DNA of 64,000 nucleotides from Paracoccaceae bacterium (lineage in GTDB: Bacteria > Pseudomonadota > Alphaproteobacteria > Rhodobacterales > Rhodobacteraceae), in NCBI GenBank assembly GCA_018222585.1, contig JAAFAB010000004.1, forward strand, positions 1 to 64,000. Reading direction: 5' to 3'. The position numbers and the translations under genes were made by a program. Each line of letters opens with the position of its first letter. Within the stretch, counting starts at the first letter, position 1. The notes below the pieces were generated by a model. That model was not told the origin of the DNA and ran no database searches. It worked only from the letters and a program-made list of their open reading frames with translations. Positions 63,132 through 64,000 of this stretch are shown in pieces.

Positions 63132-64000
63132 ATGCTCGCATATGTCGTGCGCCGCCTGCTGGTCGCGATCCCCACCATCCTTTTGCTGGTGATCGCCTCC
63201 TTCTTCCTGATGCATACCGCACCGGGTGGCCCCTTCACCTCGGAACGACCGCTGCCGCCGGCCGTCCTCGCCAATATCCAGGCCCAGTACGGGCTGGACC
63301 AGCCGCTGTGGAAACAGCTCTGGGACTATCTCTACAACATCGTGGTGCATTTCGATTTCGGTCCCTCCTTCGTGCAGAAGGATCGCAGCGTGAACGACAT
63401 CATCGCCCGCGGGTTCCCGATCTCGCTGACCTACGGCACGCTCTCGTTCCTCGCGGCCTCGCTGGTCGGCGTGGCGCTCGGCATCGCCGCCGCGATCCGT
63501 CACAACACCTGGCTGGACTACTTCGCCGTCTCCCTTGGTATCGCCGCCCAGGCCCTGCCGAACTTCATCATGGGCCCGATCCTGATCCTGACCTTCACCC
63601 TCTGGCTGGGCCTCTTGCCGGGCGGCGGCTGGAACGGCGGACAGTGGGAATACCTGATCATGCCGGTGATCGCGCTCTCGACCTCCTACATGGGCAATAT
63701 CGCCCGGATCACCCGGTCCTCGATGCTCGAGATCCTGAACTCGAACTTCATCCGCACCGCGCGGGCCAAGGGCCTGCCGACCCGCTCGATCATCTGGCGC
63801 CATGCGATGAAGCCGACGCTGCTGCCCGTGGTCAGCTACCTCGGTCCGGTCTTCGTCTACGTGCTGACCGGCTCGGTCTTCGTCGATCTCTACTTCTCGA
63901 CCGGCGGACTGGGGCAAAGCTACGTCAGCTCGGCGCTGACGCGGGACTATGCCGTCCTGCTGGGGGTGACGATCCTCTACGGCGCGCTGACCGTCGTCGT
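63132..64000 (+). CDS. oppB: Oligopeptide ABC transporter permease, partial
   Basis: The frame starts MLAYVVRRLLVAIPTILLLV and runs off the window after 289 codons; family members have about 306 residues, so only the end is missing. OppB marks are FLMHTAPGGPFTSERPLPPA, YGLDQPLWKQLWDYL and the cytoplasmic loop TARAKGLPTRSIIWRHAMKP, which contacts the ATPase. oppC, oppD and oppF presumably follow beyond the edge. Confidence 0.95.
   Translation, partial: MLAYVVRRLLVAIPTILLLVIASFFLMHTAPGGPFTSERPLPPAVLANIQAQYGLDQPLWKQLWDYLYNIVVHFDFGPSFVQKDRSVNDIIARGFPISLTYGTLSFLAASLVGVALGIAAAIRHNTWLDYFAVSLGIAAQALPNFIMGPILILTFTLWLGLLPGGGWNGGQWEYLIMPVIALSTSYMGNIARITRSSMLEILNSNFIRTARAKGLPTRSIIWRHAMKPTLLPVVSYLGPVFVYVLTGSVFVDLYFSTGGLGQSYVSSALTRDYAVLLGVTILYGALTVV

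Overview
This window looks like chromosomal DNA of an alphaproteobacterium of the order Rhodobacterales (Rhodobacter/Roseobacter relatives). The reasons are a high-GC core, the gene block trpD-trpC-moaC-moeA-lexA-comEC-gltX-gltA, a GTTC-N7-GTTC SOS box in front of lexA, a B12-dependent ribonucleotide reductase and abundant TRAP and ABC transporters. The assignment is from gene content and order by eye; no database search was possible. No insertion sequence, CRISPR array, rRNA or replication origin was seen.

Layout. 0.1-10.2 kb is a housekeeping block, mostly on the minus strand: citrate synthase, glutamyl-tRNA synthetase, ComEC (plus strand), LexA, and a tightly overlapping chain trpD-ung-trpC-moaC-moeA. 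10.4-21.8 kb holds envelope and metabolic genes: a divergent polysaccharide deacetylase, a serine hydrolase, a PpiD-type foldase, an aminotransferase, a QorB/QorR-like divergent pair, gpt, a LysE exporter, fabI, pdxH, a two-domain cold-shock protein and a DUF192 protein, ending with tRNA-Pro(UGG).

21.95-29.78 kb is an accessory segment with looser gene packing and, by eye, lower GC. It contains a decayed, possibly phage-derived cluster of tiny overlapping ORFs, a single-domain cold-shock protein, several small unknown proteins, a run of four perfect or near-perfect hairpins, a DUF982 protein, a GAF histidine kinase facing a single-domain response regulator, and a four-gene run with two transglutaminase-like proteins, one of which lacks the usual catalytic histidine.

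29.8-34.9 kb is a TetR-controlled RND efflux pump without an outer-membrane gene. 35.0-42.5 kb is a sugar-acid catabolic operon: TRAP transporter, GntR regulator, and XylX/XylD-like enzymes resembling the lower Weimberg pathway. 42.9-49.8 kb is a TetR-regulated locus in which two nearly identical TGACAC/GTGTCA palindromes flank the regulator, one facing an SDR-cupin pair and the other a BMP-type (nucleoside-like) ABC importer. 50.4-54.1 kb is nrdJ with one NrdR-box-like site. 54.2-58.0 kb has dsbB, a DedA protein, a small unknown protein and a LysR/SDR divergent pair. 58.0-60.8 kb is a large hybrid histidine kinase with receiver and Hpt domains, and 61.4 kb to the edge begins an oligopeptide ABC operon (oppA, partial oppB).
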